Source: Quatrionicoccus australiensis
GTDB taxonomy: Bacteria > Pseudomonadota > Gammaproteobacteria > Burkholderiales > Rhodocyclaceae
DNA length: 64,000 nt
Reading direction: 5' to 3'
Assembly: GCF_020510425.1 (NCBI RefSeq)
Contig: NZ_JAHBAH010000001.1
Span: 868,001 to 932,000, forward strand
Shown: positions 24,907 through 37,354 of the stretch, piece by piece
How the letters are laid out: every line of letters begins with the position of its first letter
Numbering within the stretch: position 1 is the first letter of the stretch
Notes under the pieces: model-generated
What the model was told of the DNA's origin: nothing
The model's input: only the letters and a program-made list of their open reading frames with translations
Database searches by the model: none
Made by a program: the position numbers and the translations under genes

Positions 24907-27179
24907 AAATCCGCGGCAAAGGCTCCCTGCGCGGCTCGGTTCTCGCCATCAAGATCCTGCTGCGGGTGATGTTGACCAGTTTTGCCGTGTTCTCCGTCGC
25001 CACCTTGTTCAGCGTGGTACATGAGCGCGGCAAGGCCTTGGAGACCGCCCACGCCAATGCCCACACGGCGGCGGCGCAAAGCCTCCCGGCAATTTCCATC
25101 GCGCTCTGGCAATACGACATTGCCGGCCTGAACGCGCAGCTTTCCGGCATGGTCCGCTCCGGCTCGCTGGCCCGGGCCGAGGTGCGGGATCTCGAAAAAA
25201 CGGTCGTCGAGATCAGCCAGGCGGATTTCACCGCCCCGTCCGACAAGGAATGGAGCCTGCCGATCCTGGCCCCGAGCAGCGACCAAACCATCGGCTTCCT
25301 GCACATTTCGGAATCCTACGCACAGGTTAACGCCCAACTTGTCGATACGCTGAAAACCCTGGTGCTCATGGACATCCTCAAGATCATCGGGGTCAGTCTG
25401 CTGCTCTTCACCATCGTTTACCGGATGATCACCCGGCATCTGCATCAACTCGCGGAGGTGCTGACCCGCCAGGGAAATAGCAAGGATGTTCCCAGGCTGG
25501 TCATCGACCGCAAGGCCACAGGCAAAGCGCCAGATGAAATCGACATCCTGGTTGACGCGATCAACCGCTTCGTCAGCGATCGCAAACGGGGCGAGCGCGA
25601 CCTGGAGTCGATCCTGAACAATATGCCGGCAATGATCGGCTATTGGGACAAGAGCCTGCACAACCGCTTTGCCAATTCCATCTACGCCAAACGCTTCGGC
25701 GTCGAGTCGGCGCAAATGGCGGGCAAACATATCAGCGAGGTGACCGGAGAGGCGTTTTATCAACTCAACCGGCCCCGCTGTGAGGCGGCGCTGCGTGGCG
25801 AACCGCAAACCTTCGAGCACTCGATCACGATACCGGACAGCGGACGCAGCTTCGATGCATTGATCAATTACATTCCGGACCGCCATGGCGAGACGGTCGA
25901 CGGGTTTTACGTGCTGATAACCGATGTCTCTTCGTTCAAACAGACCCAGGCCGAGCTTGAAAGACACCGCGACCATCTCGAGGAAATCGTTGCGACGCGC
26001 ACCGGGCAACTGGAAAAGACCAAGGCGGCTGCCGAGGCGGCCAATATTGCGAAGAGCAGCTTCCTCGCCAACATGAGCCACGAAATCCGTACGCCGCTCA
26101 ACGCAATCATCGGCATGGTCAATCTGATGCGGCGAGCGGGCGTCGCGCCGGAACAGGGCAAGCGCCTGGAAAAGATCGACACCGCCAGCCATCATCTGCT
26201 CGAACTGATCAACGCCATCCTCGACCTCTCCAAGATCGAGGCCGGCAAGTTCTCAATCGAGGAAAGCAACGTCAGCATCAGCTCTGTCAGCGCCAACGTT
26301 GCCTCGATACTCAACGAGCGGGCCAGCGAAAAGGGGCTGTCCCTGATCATCGACAACGAAGCGCTGCCGACCGGACTGCGGGGCGACAGCGCCCGCCTGC
26401 AGCAAGCACTGCTCAATTACGCAACCAACGCGGTGAAATTCACCGACAAGGGAAGCGTCACACTACGCACACGGGTTGTCGAAGATGCGGCCGATAGCGT
26501 CCTGCTCCGCTTCGAGGTCGAGGATACCGGTATCGGCATTGCGCCGGAAACCCTGCCCCGCCTGTTCACGTCATTCGAGCAGGCGGACAACACGATCTCG
26601 CGCAATTACGGCGGCAGCGGACTGGGCCTGGCAATCACCAAGCGCCTGGCGCAGATAATGGGCGGCGAAGCCGGGGTCGAAAGTACCCCCGGCGTCGGCA
26701 GCACCTTCTGGCTTACCGCCCGGCTGAAGAAAGGCGGGACGGATGCGGCACCAGAGGGCATGCTGCCCGGCAATGCCGAAACCCTGCTGCGCGAACGCCA
26801 CGCCAGCGCCAGAATACTGATCGTCGATGACGAACCGATCAATCAGGAAGTTGCCCAGATGCTTCTGGAAGATGTCGGATTGACGGTGGAAACAGCCGCA
26901 GATGGCATCGAAGCCATCGCTAGGGTACAGAAAACCCCTTACGCGCTGGTCCTGATGGACATGCAGATGCCCCACCTGGACGGTCTGGAAGCAACAAGGC
27001 AACTCCGCCAGTTGCCGGCAACCCGGCATCTGCCGATCATCGCGATGACCGCCAACGCCTTTGCCGAAGATCGGCAACGCTGTTTCGAGGCCGGCATGAA
27101 CGATTACCTGGCCAAGCCCTTCAACCCCGAAAAACTCTACGAGATCACGGCAAAGTGGCTGAGCCGGCATGAACCATAG
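24903..27179 (+). CDS. Hybrid sensor histidine kinase (periplasmic sensor, PAS, HisKA, HATPase, REC)
   Basis: The 758-residue protein has membrane helices near residues 16-38 and 157-178 around a periplasmic domain of about 120 residues. A PAS domain near 230-345 follows ([30 protein letters not shown]), then HisKA with His393 in [11 protein letters not shown], an HATPase domain (N box [10 protein letters not shown] boxes DTGIGIAPE and [13 protein letters not shown]) and a receiver with Asp686 in [12 protein letters not shown]. It has no Hpt domain or DNA-binding output, so it should pass phosphate to partners elsewhere. Overlap with the binding-protein gene implies one signalling unit. Confidence 0.92.
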   Translation: MKIRGKGSLRGSVLAIKILLRVMLTSFAVFSVATLFSVVHERGKALETAHANAHTAAAQSLPAISIALWQYDIAGLNAQLSGMVRSGSLARAEVRDLEKTVVEISQADFTAPSDKEWSLPILAPSSDQTIGFLHISESYAQVNAQLVDTLKTLVLMDILKIIGVSLLLFTIVYRMITRHLHQLAEVLTRQGNSKDVPRLVIDRKATGKAPDEIDILVDAINRFVSDRKRGERDLESILNNMPAMIGYWDKSLHNRFANSIYAKRFGVESAQMAGKHISEVTGEAFYQLNRPRCEAALRGEPQTFEHSITIPDSGRSFDALINYIPDRHGETVDGFYVLITDVSSFKQTQAELERHRDHLEEIVATRTGQLEKTKAAAEAANIAKSSFLANMSHEIRTPLNAIIGMVNLMRRAGVAPEQGKRLEKIDTASHHLLELINAILDLSKIEAGKFSIEESNVSISSVSANVASILNERASEKGLSLIIDNEALPTGLRGDSARLQQALLNYATNAVKFTDKGSVTLRTRVVEDAADSVLLRFEVEDTGIGIAPETLPRLFTSFEQADNTISRNYGGSGLGLAITKRLAQIMGGEAGVESTPGVGSTFWLTARLKKGGTDAAPEGMLPGNAETLLRERHASARILIVDDEPINQEVAQMLLEDVGLTVETAADGIEAIARVQKTPYALVLMDMQMPHLDGLEATRQLRQLPATRHLPIIAMTANAFAEDRQRCFEAGMNDYLAKPFNPEKLYEITAKWLSRHEP

Positions 27180-27214
27180 AGAGCGCCGCGCCCAGTCGCC
27201 CAGGAGAAAACAAC

Positions 27215-27667
27215 ATGGATACCCGCTACCTCGACGACCTTGCCCCCGGCGAGCAATTCACCACGCCGGGCGTGACGCTGACTGAAGCCGAAATCATCGA
27301 CTTTGCCTGGCGCTACGATCCGCAGGCCTTTCATCTCGATGCCAACGCGGCGGCCAATTCGCCCTATGGCGGACTGATCGCCAGCGGTTTCCAGAGCCTC
27401 GCCATCTGCTTCCGGTTGTTCATCCAGAGCGGCATCCTGGCCGAATCCAGCCTCGGTTCGCCGGGCATCGACGAATTGCGCTGGCTGGCGCCGGTGCGGC
27501 CGGGCGATACGCTGCATTGCGAGGTCGAGGTATTGGAGGTGCGGCCATCCAGCTCGAAACCGGAGCGCGGCATTGCCCGCCTGCGTTACACGGCGGTCAA
27601 CCAGCATCCGGAGGTGGTTTTGAGCTTCATCGTGAACCACCTGTTGCGGCGGCGCACCATCGCCTAG
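27215..27667 (+). CDS. MaoC-like hot-dog dehydratase
   Basis: The 150-residue protein has the MaoC hot-dog layout: LDDLAPGEQFTTPGVTLTEAEIIDFAWRYDPQAFHLD, then SPYGGLIASGFQS, where the Asp and His of the hydratase motif lie, and WLAPVRPGDTLHCEVEV. It probably hydrates enoyl-CoA thioesters, with unknown substrate. AGGAG lies upstream of the ATG. It is 35 bp after the kinase gene on the same strand but has no obvious functional tie to it. Confidence 0.85.
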   Translation: MDTRYLDDLAPGEQFTTPGVTLTEAEIIDFAWRYDPQAFHLDANAAANSPYGGLIASGFQSLAICFRLFIQSGILAESSLGSPGIDELRWLAPVRPGDTLHCEVEVLEVRPSSSKPERGIARLRYTAVNQHPEVVLSFIVNHLLRRRTIA

Positions 27668-27798
27668 GCAAACCGCCCCGGAGCTGCGCCCAAGCCCGCG
27701 GCAAAGTGCTAGATTGACGGCTTCGGCTCCGCCCGCAAATGCCGCAGCGACGGCCGATACCATAATATTCAAGCGCCATAGGCGCCTCAGGGGAAATC

Positions 27799-29658
27799 AT
27801 GCATCAACGCCAAGCGCTGCCGGCTCTGACCGTCGCCGCCATCGGGGTCGTCTTCGGCGACATCGGTACCAGCCCGCTCTACGCCCTCAAGGAAATTTTC
27901 AACGGCCATCACCCGATTCCGGTCACCCCGGAAAACATTCTCGGGGTGCTGTCGATGGTTTTCTGGTCGATCATCGTGCTCGTCACCATCAAGTACGTGG
28001 CGATCATCATGCGTGCCGACAACCGCGGCGAAGGCGGCTCGCTCGCCTTGCTCGCACTGGTCACCGAACGCGCCAAGAATCCCCGCCTGTCGTGGATCGT
28101 CACCCTGCTTGGCATTTTCGCGGCGGCGCTGTTCTACGGCGACAGCATGATCACGCCGGCCATTTCGGTGCTTTCCGCAGTCGAAGGCATGGAAATCATC
28201 ACGCCGACCCTGAAGCCCTACGTCATCCCGATCACCCTCGCCATCCTGACCGGCCTGTTCGCCATCCAGAAGCGCGGCACCGGCACCGTCGGCATGTTCT
28301 TCGGCCCGGTCATGGTCGCCTGGTTCGGCATTCTCGGCGCGCTCGGCATCATGCAGATCGCGCAGAACCCGCACGTTCTCGAAGCCCTCAACCCGATTTT
28401 CGCGATCTATTTCATCGTCACTCATACCGGCCTTGCCTTCCTCGCCCTCGGTTCGGTCGTGCTCGCGGTGACCGGCGGTGAGGCGCTCTATACCGACATG
28501 GGGCACTTCGGCCGCTTTCCTATCCGCCTAGCCTGGTTCGGTTTCGTGATGCCGGCGCTGGTCCTCAATTACTTCGGCCAGGGCGCACTGCTGCTGGTCG
28601 AGCCGGAAGCGATCGAAAGTCCGTTCTTCCATCTGGCACCGGACTGGGCCATCGTGCCGATGGTCTTCCTCGCCACCATGGCCACCGTGATCGCTTCGCA
28701 GGCGGTCATCTCGGGCGCCTTCTCGGTGGCTCGCCAGTCGATCCAGATGGGGCTGCTGCCGCGCATGCAGATCATCCATACCTCGGGCATGGAAGAAGGC
28801 CAAATCTATGTGCCCTTCACCAACTGGTCGCTGTATCTGGCCGTGGTCGCGCTGGTCATCGGTTTCAAGAATTCCTCCAATCTGGCTGCGGCCTACGGCA
28901 TTGCCGTTACCGGCACGATGCTGATCGACACCATCCTGGTCGCCTTCGTGATGCTGCTGATGTGGAAATGGAACAAGATAGTGATCGTTCTCGTCGCCGG
29001 CTCGCTGCTTGCCGTCGATATCGCCTTCTTCGCCGCCAACGCGATCAAGATCCCCGAAGGCGGCTGGTTCCCGCTCGCCATGGGCCTCGTCTCCTTCACC
29101 GTGCTGACCACCTGGCGGCGCGGCCGCAAGCTGGTGTCGGAAGAAATGGCCAAGCAGAGCATCCCGATGGAAGACTTCCTGCACTCCATCGACGACGTGC
29201 ATCGCATCCAGGGTACGGCCGTGTTCATGACCAGTGCCAAGGACGGCGTGCCGCCCGCCCTGCTGCACAATCTCAAGCACAACCAGGTCCTGCATGAACG
29301 CGTCGTGCTGGTCACCGTGCAAACCATGGCCACGCCGCACGTCAACGACATGGACCGCATCTACCTGCACGAGATGCACAAGGGCTTCAAGCGCCTGATC
29401 ATCCGCTACGGCTTCATGGAAAGCCCGGACGTGCCGGGTGCGCTGGAGCAGTGCAAGCGCTTCGGCGAACGTTTCGACCTGATGGAAACGACCTTCTACC
29501 TGTCGCGCGAAACCATCGTCCCCTCGCTCGCCCGCAAATTCAGCCCACTGCGCGGCCGCCTGTTTGCCGTGATGTCGAAAAACGCCACCAGCGCCAGCGA
29601 CTTCTTCCATATTCCGAGCAATCGGGTGGTGGAACTGGGGACGCAGCTGGTGATCTGA
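27799..29658 (+). CDS. kup: Low-affinity potassium uptake protein
   Basis: The 619-residue protein has about twelve membrane helices and the Kup/HAK signature: [69 protein letters not shown] and [11 protein letters not shown] cytoplasmic C-terminal domain ends in the conserved [18 protein letters not shown]. It is a proton-coupled K+ importer of the inner membrane. The upstream gap holds a small hairpin (GCGCCATAGGCGC) close to the start. A strong terminator follows, so it is a single-gene unit. Confidence 0.95.
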   Translation: MHQRQALPALTVAAIGVVFGDIGTSPLYALKEIFNGHHPIPVTPENILGVLSMVFWSIIVLVTIKYVAIIMRADNRGEGGSLALLALVTERAKNPRLSWIVTLLGIFAAALFYGDSMITPAISVLSAVEGMEIITPTLKPYVIPITLAILTGLFAIQKRGTGTVGMFFGPVMVAWFGILGALGIMQIAQNPHVLEALNPIFAIYFIVTHTGLAFLALGSVVLAVTGGEALYTDMGHFGRFPIRLAWFGFVMPALVLNYFGQGALLLVEPEAIESPFFHLAPDWAIVPMVFLATMATVIASQAVISGAFSVARQSIQMGLLPRMQIIHTSGMEEGQIYVPFTNWSLYLAVVALVIGFKNSSNLAAAYGIAVTGTMLIDTILVAFVMLLMWKWNKIVIVLVAGSLLAVDIAFFAANAIKIPEGGWFPLAMGLVSFTVLTTWRRGRKLVSEEMAKQSIPMEDFLHSIDDVHRIQGTAVFMTSAKDGVPPALLHNLKHNQVLHERVVLVTVQTMATPHVNDMDRIYLHEMHKGFKRLIIRYGFMESPDVPGALEQCKRFGERFDLMETTFYLSRETIVPSLARKFSPLRGRLFAVMSKNATSASDFFHIPSNRVVELGTQLVI

Positions 29659-29679
29659 ACGAGGAGTTCGCTGCAAATC

Positions 29680-29707
29680 AAAAAGCCGGGGAATTCCCGG
29701 CTTTTTT
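29680..29707. terminator. Bidirectional terminator after kup
   Basis: A run of A's, AGCCGGG, a short GAATTC-centred turn, CCCGGCT and a T run form a perfect stem about 20 bp after the kup stop. A's on one side and T's on the other allow it to act in both directions. Confidence 0.9.
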
Positions 29708-29815
29708 CATGGTCGACCGCTACGATCGCGCGGACCACACCGGTGCATGCCACGCCGAACATGCACAGGAGCTCTTTGCATTACACTGGCAGTAAATAGT
29801 CCTGGCGAGGCTTCA

Positions 29816-30913
29816 ATGAAAAATCATCTTGCCCTGGCAGTCGCGACCTTTGTCGTACTTGATTTCGGCACACTTGCCTTCAGCTACAGCATTGCCCGGC
29901 AAGTCGAAAAGGATGCCGTAGCAATCAACCTGGCGGGACGGCAACGGATGCTGTCGCAGCGCATCACCAAGGCAGCACTGCTTGCGAGCAACCCGAGCCG
30001 CAGCGAAATGCAGCGAGCGGAGTCCGCCAGCGAGCTTGCCCAGGCCTACCTCACTTTTCGTCGTACCTTGTCGGCCTTTGCCGAGGGAGGTGAAACAAGC
30101 GGAGGCGATGGTCGGCCGGTCCAGCTTGAAAGAGTCCAGGGCAAGGCCGCGCTGCTGGTCGGTGAAGCATCCGGTTGGCTCGCCGATTGGCCAAAGGTAC
30201 CAAGCGAGCCCGTGGATATGGAAAATTTTTCCCGCTACATGGGCGAACGCAATGGAGAAATTCTCGACGTCATGAACCAGCTCACCAATGAGCTTGAACA
30301 TGAGTCGATCGCCGCAGTATCGCGCTTGCGCCTCGCTCAGAGCGTGGCTTTCATTCTTTCCCTGGCCAATTTCATATTTATCCTCAGGGGAATGCATCGC
30401 GCCCGCTTGCTGGCCGAAACCGCATCGAGAACCGATGCGCTCACCGGCCTCCTTAACCGGAGTGGCCTGTACCACGAACTGGAAGCCGCCCTGGAGGAGC
30501 GTTCGACCTCGGATCAGCCGCTGGGCGTCATGCTGATTGACCTCAATGGATTCAAGGCCGTCAACGACAATTTCGGCCATGCCGCCGGGGACGCGACCCT
30601 GCGCGAGGTCGCTCGCCGTCTGATCGATCTGATCAGTAGCCGCGGATGGATTTGCGGACGACTGGGCGGCGACGAATTTGCGGTGATTTGCCCGGGCCTG
30701 GCTCCGGAGCGACTGGCTGCATCAGGTCAACAACTGAGCAGCATCCTGTCCGGCATCCCGGGGGGTGGCCTGACCGTTTCGGCAAGCGTGGGCTGGGCTT
30801 CCGCCGAACCGCAACAAACTGCCGATGAAGTGATCGCCGTTGCCGATGCCATGATGTATTCGGTCAAGAACGATTACCACAAGACCCGCAGTTATCGCCA
30901 AAAGGTACGCTAG
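29816..30913 (+). CDS. PilJ-type sensor diguanylate cyclase
   Basis: From ATG 29816 the protein is 365 residues. It has a membrane helix near residues 4-24 and a helical type IV pili methyl-accepting N-domain (AINLAGRQRMLSQRITKAALL, the NarX/PilJ sensing signature). A second helix lies near 180-197, followed by a GGDEF domain (DALTGLLNRSGLYHELE, IDLNGFKAVNDNFGHAAGD, GRLGGDEFAVICPG). All catalytic residues are present, so it should make c-di-GMP. No RxxD inhibitory site is obvious before GGDEF. A longer reading from 29747 would run into the region after the terminator and is not used. Confidence 0.9.
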   Translation: MKNHLALAVATFVVLDFGTLAFSYSIARQVEKDAVAINLAGRQRMLSQRITKAALLASNPSRSEMQRAESASELAQAYLTFRRTLSAFAEGGETSGGDGRPVQLERVQGKAALLVGEASGWLADWPKVPSEPVDMENFSRYMGERNGEILDVMNQLTNELEHESIAAVSRLRLAQSVAFILSLANFIFILRGMHRARLLAETASRTDALTGLLNRSGLYHELEAALEERSTSDQPLGVMLIDLNGFKAVNDNFGHAAGDATLREVARRLIDLISSRGWICGRLGGDEFAVICPGLAPERLAASGQQLSSILSGIPGGGLTVSASVGWASAEPQQTADEVIAVADAMMYSVKNDYHKTRSYRQKVR

Positions 30914-30947
30914 ACAGCGCGCCGCAAGCCTTCCCTGCCGGCATTCC

Positions 30948-32168
<1,221 letters not shown>

Positions 32169-32196
32169 GAGCGCTCCGCTGCGAATTGGTTTTTGC

Positions 32197-32226
32197 CGTT
32201 TTTCAGCGGTCGACCGCTGAAAAACG
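32197..32226. repeat. 30-bp perfect palindrome between the MacB-type ATPase and permease genes
   Basis: The two 15-base arms meet at GGTCGACC. The centre reads TTCAGCGGTCGACCGCTGAA and the outer bases add AAA/TTT and CG. It lies in the 79-bp gap between the ATPase stop and the permease start. The flanking T run could let it act as a terminator or attenuator, or as an mRNA processing site that sets the ratio of the two subunits. Confidence 0.75.
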
Positions 32227-32247
32227 CGGATTTCTGCCGGAATCCCG

Positions 32248-32946
32248 TCATGCCGCCGCTCCGGTCAGGTGGTCGTTGATGATCTGGCCGTCGAGGAAGC
32301 GCACCTGGCGCTTGGCGTGTTCGGCGATATCCGGTTCGTGCGTGACGAGCACGATGGTGATGCCCTCGCCGTTGAGTTCGCCGAACAGGCGCATGATTTC
32401 CTCGCTGGTATGGCTGTCGAGATTGCCGGTCGGCTCGTCGGCGAGGATCAGGCGCGGCTTGTTGACCAGGGCGCGGGCAATCGCGACGCGCTGCTGCTGG
32501 CCGCCGGAAATCTGGTTGGGGCGCGACTCGGCGTATTTTTCCAGGCCGACCCGCGCCAGCATCTCGCGCGCCGCACGCCGCCGCGTTTCCTTGTCGATGC
32601 CGGCATAGACCAGCGGCAGCGCGACGTTGTCCTGCAGGCTCATGCGCGGCAGCAGGTTAAAACCCTGGAAGACGAAGCCCAGCGTGCGGTTGCGCAATTG
32701 CGCCAGGGCGTCCTTTTCCAGGTGCGCGACGTTCTCGCCGGCGAGGAAATAGTCGCCCATGCTCGGCTGGTCGAGACAACCGAGCAGGTTCATGAAGGTG
32801 GACTTGCCGGAGCCGGACGGGCCCATGATGGCGATGTACTCGCCCGGCCGCACCTCGAGATCGACGCCCTTGAGCGCCGGAAACAGGCCGGCCGCCGTGA
32901 CGTAGGACTTGCCCAGGCCGACCACCCGGATGACCGCATCGCTCAT
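32248..32946 (-). CDS. MacB-type ABC ATPase
   Basis: The 232-residue ATPase has Walker [19 protein letters not shown], signature [19 protein letters not shown] and Walker [21 protein letters not shown], the LolD/MacB pattern. It should drive the separate permease encoded 79 bp downstream. Its ATG overlaps the TGA of the adaptor gene by one base. Confidence 0.92.
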   Translation of the reverse strand: MSDAVIRVVGLGKSYVTAAGLFPALKGVDLEVRPGEYIAIMGPSGSGKSTFMNLLGCLDQPSMGDYFLAGENVAHLEKDALAQLRNRTLGFVFQGFNLLPRMSLQDNVALPLVYAGIDKETRRRAAREMLARVGLEKYAESRPNQISGGQQQRVAIARALVNKPRLILADEPTGNLDSHTSEEIMRLFGELNGEGITIVLVTHEPDIAEHAKRQVRFLDGQIINDHLTGAAA

Positions 32947-34160
32947 CAGAACATCCGCATGCCGACGCTGGACGGCGGCTTGCCGCTGCTGCCGTTCTCG
33001 CCGAGCACGATGCGGTCGCCTTCCTTGAGTTCGCCGCCGACGACTTCGGTATTGCGGTTGTCGGTAATGCCGAGCTGGACGCTGACCGGTTTGATTTCTT
33101 CACCTTCCAGCACGTAGACCGTGCCGCTCTGGCCGTCGCGCTTCTTGCCTTTCTTCTCGCCGGGCGCGCCGGCCGGTGTGCCCGGCGCAGCGGTCGACGC
33201 GGCTTTCTGGCCATTTTCCGGTTTCTTGTCGGCCGCATCGGCCGGTTTGAAACGCAGTGCCGCATTCGGCACGAGCAGCACCTTCTCGCGCTTCTGCACG
33301 GCGATATTGACGTAGGCGGTCATGCCCGGCAGCAGCACCAGTTCCGGGTTCGCGACATTGACGCGGACGTTGTAGGTGACGACGTTCTGCTGATTGGTCG
33401 GGTTGAGGCGGATCTGCTGCACTTCGCCGGTGAAATTGCGGCTCGGGAAGGCGTCGACCGTAAAGCGCGCCTTCTGCCCTTCGCGCAGGTTGCCGATGTC
33501 GGCTTCGGCAAAACTGGTGTCGATGCGCATGTCGGAAAGATCCTGCGCGATCTTGATCAGCACCGGCGTCTGGAAGCTGGCGGCGACCGTCTGGCCGAGA
33601 TCGACGACGCGATCGACAACAACGCCGGTCACCGGCGAGCGGATCGTCGTGTTGCCGTGATTGACCCGGTCCTTCTCCAGTTGCGCGCGCGCCAGCGCCT
33701 GTTGCGCGGTCGCCGACTTGAGCGACTGCAAGGACTGCTGGTATTCCTGCTTCGAGACGTATTCCTGCGCGAACAGCGTCTTCATGCGCGCCTCGTTGGC
33801 CTGCGCCAGTTCAAGCGCCGCACCGGCATTGGCGAGATTGGCCTCGCTCTGCCTGACCTGGGCGCTGAGCAGCGCGTCGTCGAGTTCGAGCAGCGGCTGG
33901 CCCTTCTCGACCTTGTCGTTGAAATCGACGTAGAGTTTCTTGACCGTGCCCGACACCTGCGTGCCGACGCTGACCAGCACCACCGGATTGAGCGTGCCGT
34001 TGGCCGACACCGTTTGCGTCACGTCGCCCTTTTCGACCGTACCGAGCTTGTAGCGCTGCTCCGGGTTCTGCGCCGCGCGCTGGTTGGCGTACCAGATGCC
34101 GCCGCCGATCAGACCGGCCAGCACGGTGGTCGCGAGGATGATCTTGCCGATACGTTTCAT
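32946..34160 (-). CDS. macA: MacA-type periplasmic adaptor (membrane fusion protein)
   Basis: The 404-residue protein has an N-terminal membrane anchor (GKIILATTVLAGLIGGGIWY), a lipoyl domain split around a helical hairpin (VEKGQPLLELDDALLSAQVRQSEANLANAGAALE), a beta-barrel domain (ARFTVDAFPSRNFTGEVQQI) and a membrane-proximal domain. A Lys/Ala/Gly-rich insert near residues 310-345 (DKKPENGQKAASTAAPGTPAG) is unusual and probably disordered. It links the inner-membrane ABC unit to the TolC-like channel. It starts inside the tolC stop (ATGA). Confidence 0.9.
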   Translation of the reverse strand: MKRIGKIILATTVLAGLIGGGIWYANQRAAQNPEQRYKLGTVEKGDVTQTVSANGTLNPVVLVSVGTQVSGTVKKLYVDFNDKVEKGQPLLELDDALLSAQVRQSEANLANAGAALELAQANEARMKTLFAQEYVSKQEYQQSLQSLKSATAQQALARAQLEKDRVNHGNTTIRSPVTGVVVDRVVDLGQTVAASFQTPVLIKIAQDLSDMRIDTSFAEADIGNLREGQKARFTVDAFPSRNFTGEVQQIRLNPTNQQNVVTYNVRVNVANPELVLLPGMTAYVNIAVQKREKVLLVPNAALRFKPADAADKKPENGQKAASTAAPGTPAGAPGEKKGKKRDGQSGTVYVLEGEEIKPVSVQLGITDNRNTEVVGGELKEGDRIVLGENGSSGKPPSSVGMRMF

Positions 34161-35557
34161 GGTCTTCCTTCAACTGCCGCCGAACCCTGCAGCAGCGTGT
34201 AATCCAGGGCGCCCATGGCTTGTGCCAGGGAAGCGCGATAAACATTCCAGTCCAGCGTCGCCTGGATGCGTTGCAGACGGGCGCTGGCCAGCGCGCTCTG
34301 CGCCGTCAGCAGGTCAAGCACGGTGCCGACGCCGGCCTTGTAGCGGCCGAGCGCGACGCGCTCCGACTGCTCAGCACTGGCCACCAGATCAGTCGTGGTG
34401 AGCAGGCTCTGCGTCGCCGTGGTCAGGCTCTGGTAGGCCTTCCAGACATCGAGCGCGATCTGCGCATTGAGGCGGTCGCGCTGCGCCGCCCGGGCATCGG
34501 CCTGGGCCGCCGCCGAATGCACACTGTAGGTGGTCTGGAAACCGGTGAATAAAGGCACGTTGACCGTCAGGCCGATGTTGCCGCCCTGCGTCACGACGCC
34601 GCCGACATCCTGCCAGGTCGGGCCGGTCGCCAGACTGAGCGTCGGCCGGCCGAGCGCACGCGCGTAACCGACATTGGCCTCGGCGGCGCGGAACTGCGCC
34701 TCGGCCGCCTTGAGATCGGGACGGCGGGCGCGCGCCTCGGCGATCAGCGCGTCGACATCCTTCTGGAAGGCCGTTTCCGGCGCCAGCGCCGGCAGCGCGG
34801 CGAGAACGATTTTCTGTTGCGCATCGAAACCGAGCGCATTGGCCAGCGCGCCCTGCGCATTGCGCGCGTCGCCCTCGGCCCGGATGCGGTTGAGGGTGGC
34901 CTGCGCCAGGGCCGTCTTCGCCTGCAGGCGATCAGCCGGGGTGCCGGCGCCGACCTGGTAACGCGAGTCGGCCGCCTTGAAGGCTTCGCTGGCGGCACGC
35001 TCGGCCTCGCTGGCGGAAAACACCGCCGCCTGCGTCGCCTGCGCCGTGTAGTAAGTCTGCAGCGCGGCGAGGAAGAGGGTTTGTACCGTCGCATCCTGCG
35101 TTGCGAGCGCGGCGTTGAGCAACTGGCGGGCGTAATCGACATTGGCCGAACGCTGGCCGAAATCGAAAAGCAGCCAGGACAGGGTCAAGGCGGCGGAATT
35201 CTGGTTGTAGTCGCGCGCCTCGGTAAAGATCCGGCTGCCGGTCGCCCTGGCGCTCAGGCCAGGCAACCAGGCCGACTGCGCGACACCGAGCTGCGCCGCC
35301 TGGGCGCGGCTGTTGGCCCATATTTCGCGCGTCTGCGGATTGTTGCAAAGCGCCAGGTCGACCGCATCGATGGCGGCCAATGCCGTTGCCGGCAGATCAG
35401 TCGCACAGGGCGCGCCGCCGACCCGGCCGGCCAGCATCGGCGAGGGCTTGAGCGGCAACAAGGCATCGGTTGCGAACGGATCATCCAGCCCTGCCGCCGA
35501 TGCCGGCGCGGCGAGAGAAAGCAGGAAGGCAGGCAGCAGAAGGGGAATGAATCGCAT
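34157..35557 (-). CDS. TolC-family outer-membrane efflux channel
   Basis: From ATG 35557 the protein is 466 residues with a signal peptide ([22 protein letters not shown]). Two outer-membrane efflux repeats follow, each with long helices ([71 protein letters not shown]). The channel would complete the MacA/MacB-type pump encoded downstream. A much longer in-frame reading upstream has shadow composition and is rejected. It diverges from pyrD across 96 bp. Confidence 0.9.
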   Translation of the reverse strand: MRFIPLLLPAFLLSLAAPASAAGLDDPFATDALLPLKPSPMLAGRVGGAPCATDLPATALAAIDAVDLALCNNPQTREIWANSRAQAAQLGVAQSAWLPGLSARATGSRIFTEARDYNQNSAALTLSWLLFDFGQRSANVDYARQLLNAALATQDATVQTLFLAALQTYYTAQATQAAVFSASEAERAASEAFKAADSRYQVGAGTPADRLQAKTALAQATLNRIRAEGDARNAQGALANALGFDAQQKIVLAALPALAPETAFQKDVDALIAEARARRPDLKAAEAQFRAAEANVGYARALGRPTLSLATGPTWQDVGGVVTQGGNIGLTVNVPLFTGFQTTYSVHSAAAQADARAAQRDRLNAQIALDVWKAYQSLTTATQSLLTTTDLVASAEQSERVALGRYKAGVGTVLDLLTAQSALASARLQRIQATLDWNVYRASLAQAMGALDYTLLQGSAAVEGRP

Positions 35558-35653
35558 GCCGGCCAGTTTACCTCCCCTTGCGCCATAAAATCTGTTTCCG
35601 TTTGTTTCCGTACGCTGCCGCCAAGCCGCCACCTTGCGGTAAAATCGCGGGCT

Positions 35654-36697
35654 ATGCTCTATCCCATCCTGCGCAAATTCTTTTTCTCCCTCGACGCCGA
35701 AACCGCTCACGGTATCGGCATGAGCGGCATCTCCTTCCTCGGCGCCACCGGCCTGTCCGGGCTGCTTGCCAAACCGGTCGCCGCCGATCCGGTCGACGTC
35801 ATGGGCCTCAAGTTTCCCAACCGGGTCGGCCTTGCCGCCGGACTGGACAAGAACGGCGACTACATCGACGGACTGGCCGCACTTGGCTTCGGTTCCATCG
35901 AAATCGGCACGATCACGCCGCGGCCGCAGGACGGCAACCCGAAACCGCGCATGTTCCGCGTCCCGGAAGCGCAGGGCATCATCAACCGCATGGGTTTCAA
36001 CAACGCCGGCGTCGACAAGCTGCTCGCCAACGTGCGCGCCGCGCAGTTCCCGAAAACCGGCGGCATCCTCGGCATCAACATCGGCAAGAACGCCACGACG
36101 CCGATTGAAAAGGCGGCCGAGGACTACCTGATCTGCCTGGAAAAGGTTTACAACGACGCCAGCTACATCACCGTCAATATTTCCTCGCCGAACACCAAGA
36201 ACCTGCGCGAACTGCAGAAGGACGACGCCCTCGACGACCTGCTGGCACAGCTCAAGGCGAAGCAGGAGCAACTGGTGCAGAACTACGGCAAATATGTGCC
36301 GATGGCGCTGAAGATCGCCCCCGATCTCGACGATGTCCAGATCACCGCGATTGCCGATGCGCTACGCCGCCATCGCATGGATGGCGTGATCGCCACCAAC
36401 ACCACGCTGTCGCGCGAAGGCGTCGAAAACCTGCCGAACGGCAATGAAGCCGGCGGCTTGTCCGGCGCACCGGTGTTCAGGAAATCGACCGAAGTGCTCA
36501 AGAAGCTGTCGACTGCTCTGGCCGGCGAGCTGCCGATCATCGGCGTTGGCGGCATCCTGAGCGGCCAGGACGCTGTCGCCAAGATCGAAGCCGGCGCCAG
36601 CCTGGTCCAGGTCTACAGCGGTTTCATCTATCGCGGACCGGAGCTGGTCAGCGAAACGGCGGCTGCCCTGGCCAAACTTCAGAAGAAATCCCTATAA
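35654..36697 (+). CDS. pyrD: Dihydroorotate dehydrogenase (quinone), class 2
   Basis: The 347-residue protein has the class 2 N-terminal amphipathic helices ([20 protein letters not shown]) that reach the membrane quinone. The FMN-barrel motifs follow: [53 protein letters not shown] with the catalytic Ser, and [12 protein letters not shown]. It oxidises dihydroorotate to orotate in pyrimidine synthesis. The start follows a divergent promoter gap shared with the TolC gene. Confidence 0.96.
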   Translation: MLYPILRKFFFSLDAETAHGIGMSGISFLGATGLSGLLAKPVAADPVDVMGLKFPNRVGLAAGLDKNGDYIDGLAALGFGSIEIGTITPRPQDGNPKPRMFRVPEAQGIINRMGFNNAGVDKLLANVRAAQFPKTGGILGINIGKNATTPIEKAAEDYLICLEKVYNDASYITVNISSPNTKNLRELQKDDALDDLLAQLKAKQEQLVQNYGKYVPMALKIAPDLDDVQITAIADALRRHRMDGVIATNTTLSREGVENLPNGNEAGGLSGAPVFRKSTEVLKKLSTALAGELPIIGVGGILSGQDAVAKIEAGASLVQVYSGFIYRGPELVSETAAALAKLQKKSL

Positions 36698-36705
36698 GAC
36701 CCTAA

Positions 36706-36731
36706 CCGGCACGCGGTTGTCCGCGCGCCGG
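36706..36731. terminator. Strong GC hairpin between pyrD and rsxA
   Basis: An 11-bp stem with one mismatch (CCGGCACGCGG and CCGCGCGCCGG) and loop TTGT follows the pyrD stop. There is no T run, so it may be a pause, a factor-dependent terminator or an mRNA stabiliser rather than a strong terminator. Confidence 0.4.
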
Positions 36732-36769
36732 CAAAGCCCGATAATGCGCGCTTCACGCCCAGAAAAATC

Positions 36770-37354
36770 ATGAGCCACTACTTATTCATCCTCGTCGGCG
36801 CGGTGCTGGTCAACAACGTCGTCCTGGTGAAAATCCTCGGCCTCTGCCCCTTCATGGGCGTTTCCAAGAAGCTGGAAACCGCTTACGGCATGGGCGCCGC
36901 GACCACTTTCGTGCTGACCGTGGCGACCGGCGCCAGCTACATCATCGATCACTTCCTGCTCATGCCTTTCGGGCTGGAATATCTGCGCACGCTGTCCTTC
37001 ATCGTCACCATCGCCGCCATCGTCCAGCTGACCGAAATGGTCATCGCCAAGACCTCGCCGGCCCTGCAGCAGACGCTGGGCATCTACCTGCCGCTGATCA
37101 CCACCAACTGCGCCGTGCTCGGCGTGCCGCTGATCAACATCTCGAACGGCTACAACTTCGTCGATTCGCTGCTCTTCGGCGCCGGCAGCGCCGTCGGCTT
37201 CTCGCTGGTGCTGATTCTCTTCGCCGGCATCCGCGAACGCATTGAAGGCGCCGATGTGCCCATCCACTTCCGTGGCGTCGCCATCGCCATGGTCACCGCC
37301 GGCCTGATGGCGCTCGCTTTCATGGGCTTCGCCGGCCTGGACAAGTACCAATAA
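36770..37354 (+). CDS. rsxA: Electron transport complex subunit RsxA/RnfA
   Basis: The 194-residue integral membrane protein has six helices. [31 protein letters not shown] and [15 protein letters not shown] carry the conserved Cys of the membrane iron-sulfur site shared with RsxE. It is the first gene of rsxABCDGE and its stop overlaps the rsxB ATG (TAATG). Confidence 0.97.
   Translation: MSHYLFILVGAVLVNNVVLVKILGLCPFMGVSKKLETAYGMGAATTFVLTVATGASYIIDHFLLMPFGLEYLRTLSFIVTIAAIVQLTEMVIAKTSPALQQTLGIYLPLITTNCAVLGVPLINISNGYNFVDSLLFGAGSAVGFSLVLILFAGIRERIEGADVPIHFRGVAIAMVTAGLMALAFMGFAGLDKYQ

Noticed and set aside
34157..36271. 704-codon version of the TolC gene
   Set aside because: The extra 238 codons lie antisense to pyrD and precede a perfect signal peptide; ATG 35557 is used.
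34817..36697. 626-codon version of pyrD
   Set aside because: The extension is antisense to the TolC gene; the family N-terminus begins at ATG 35654.
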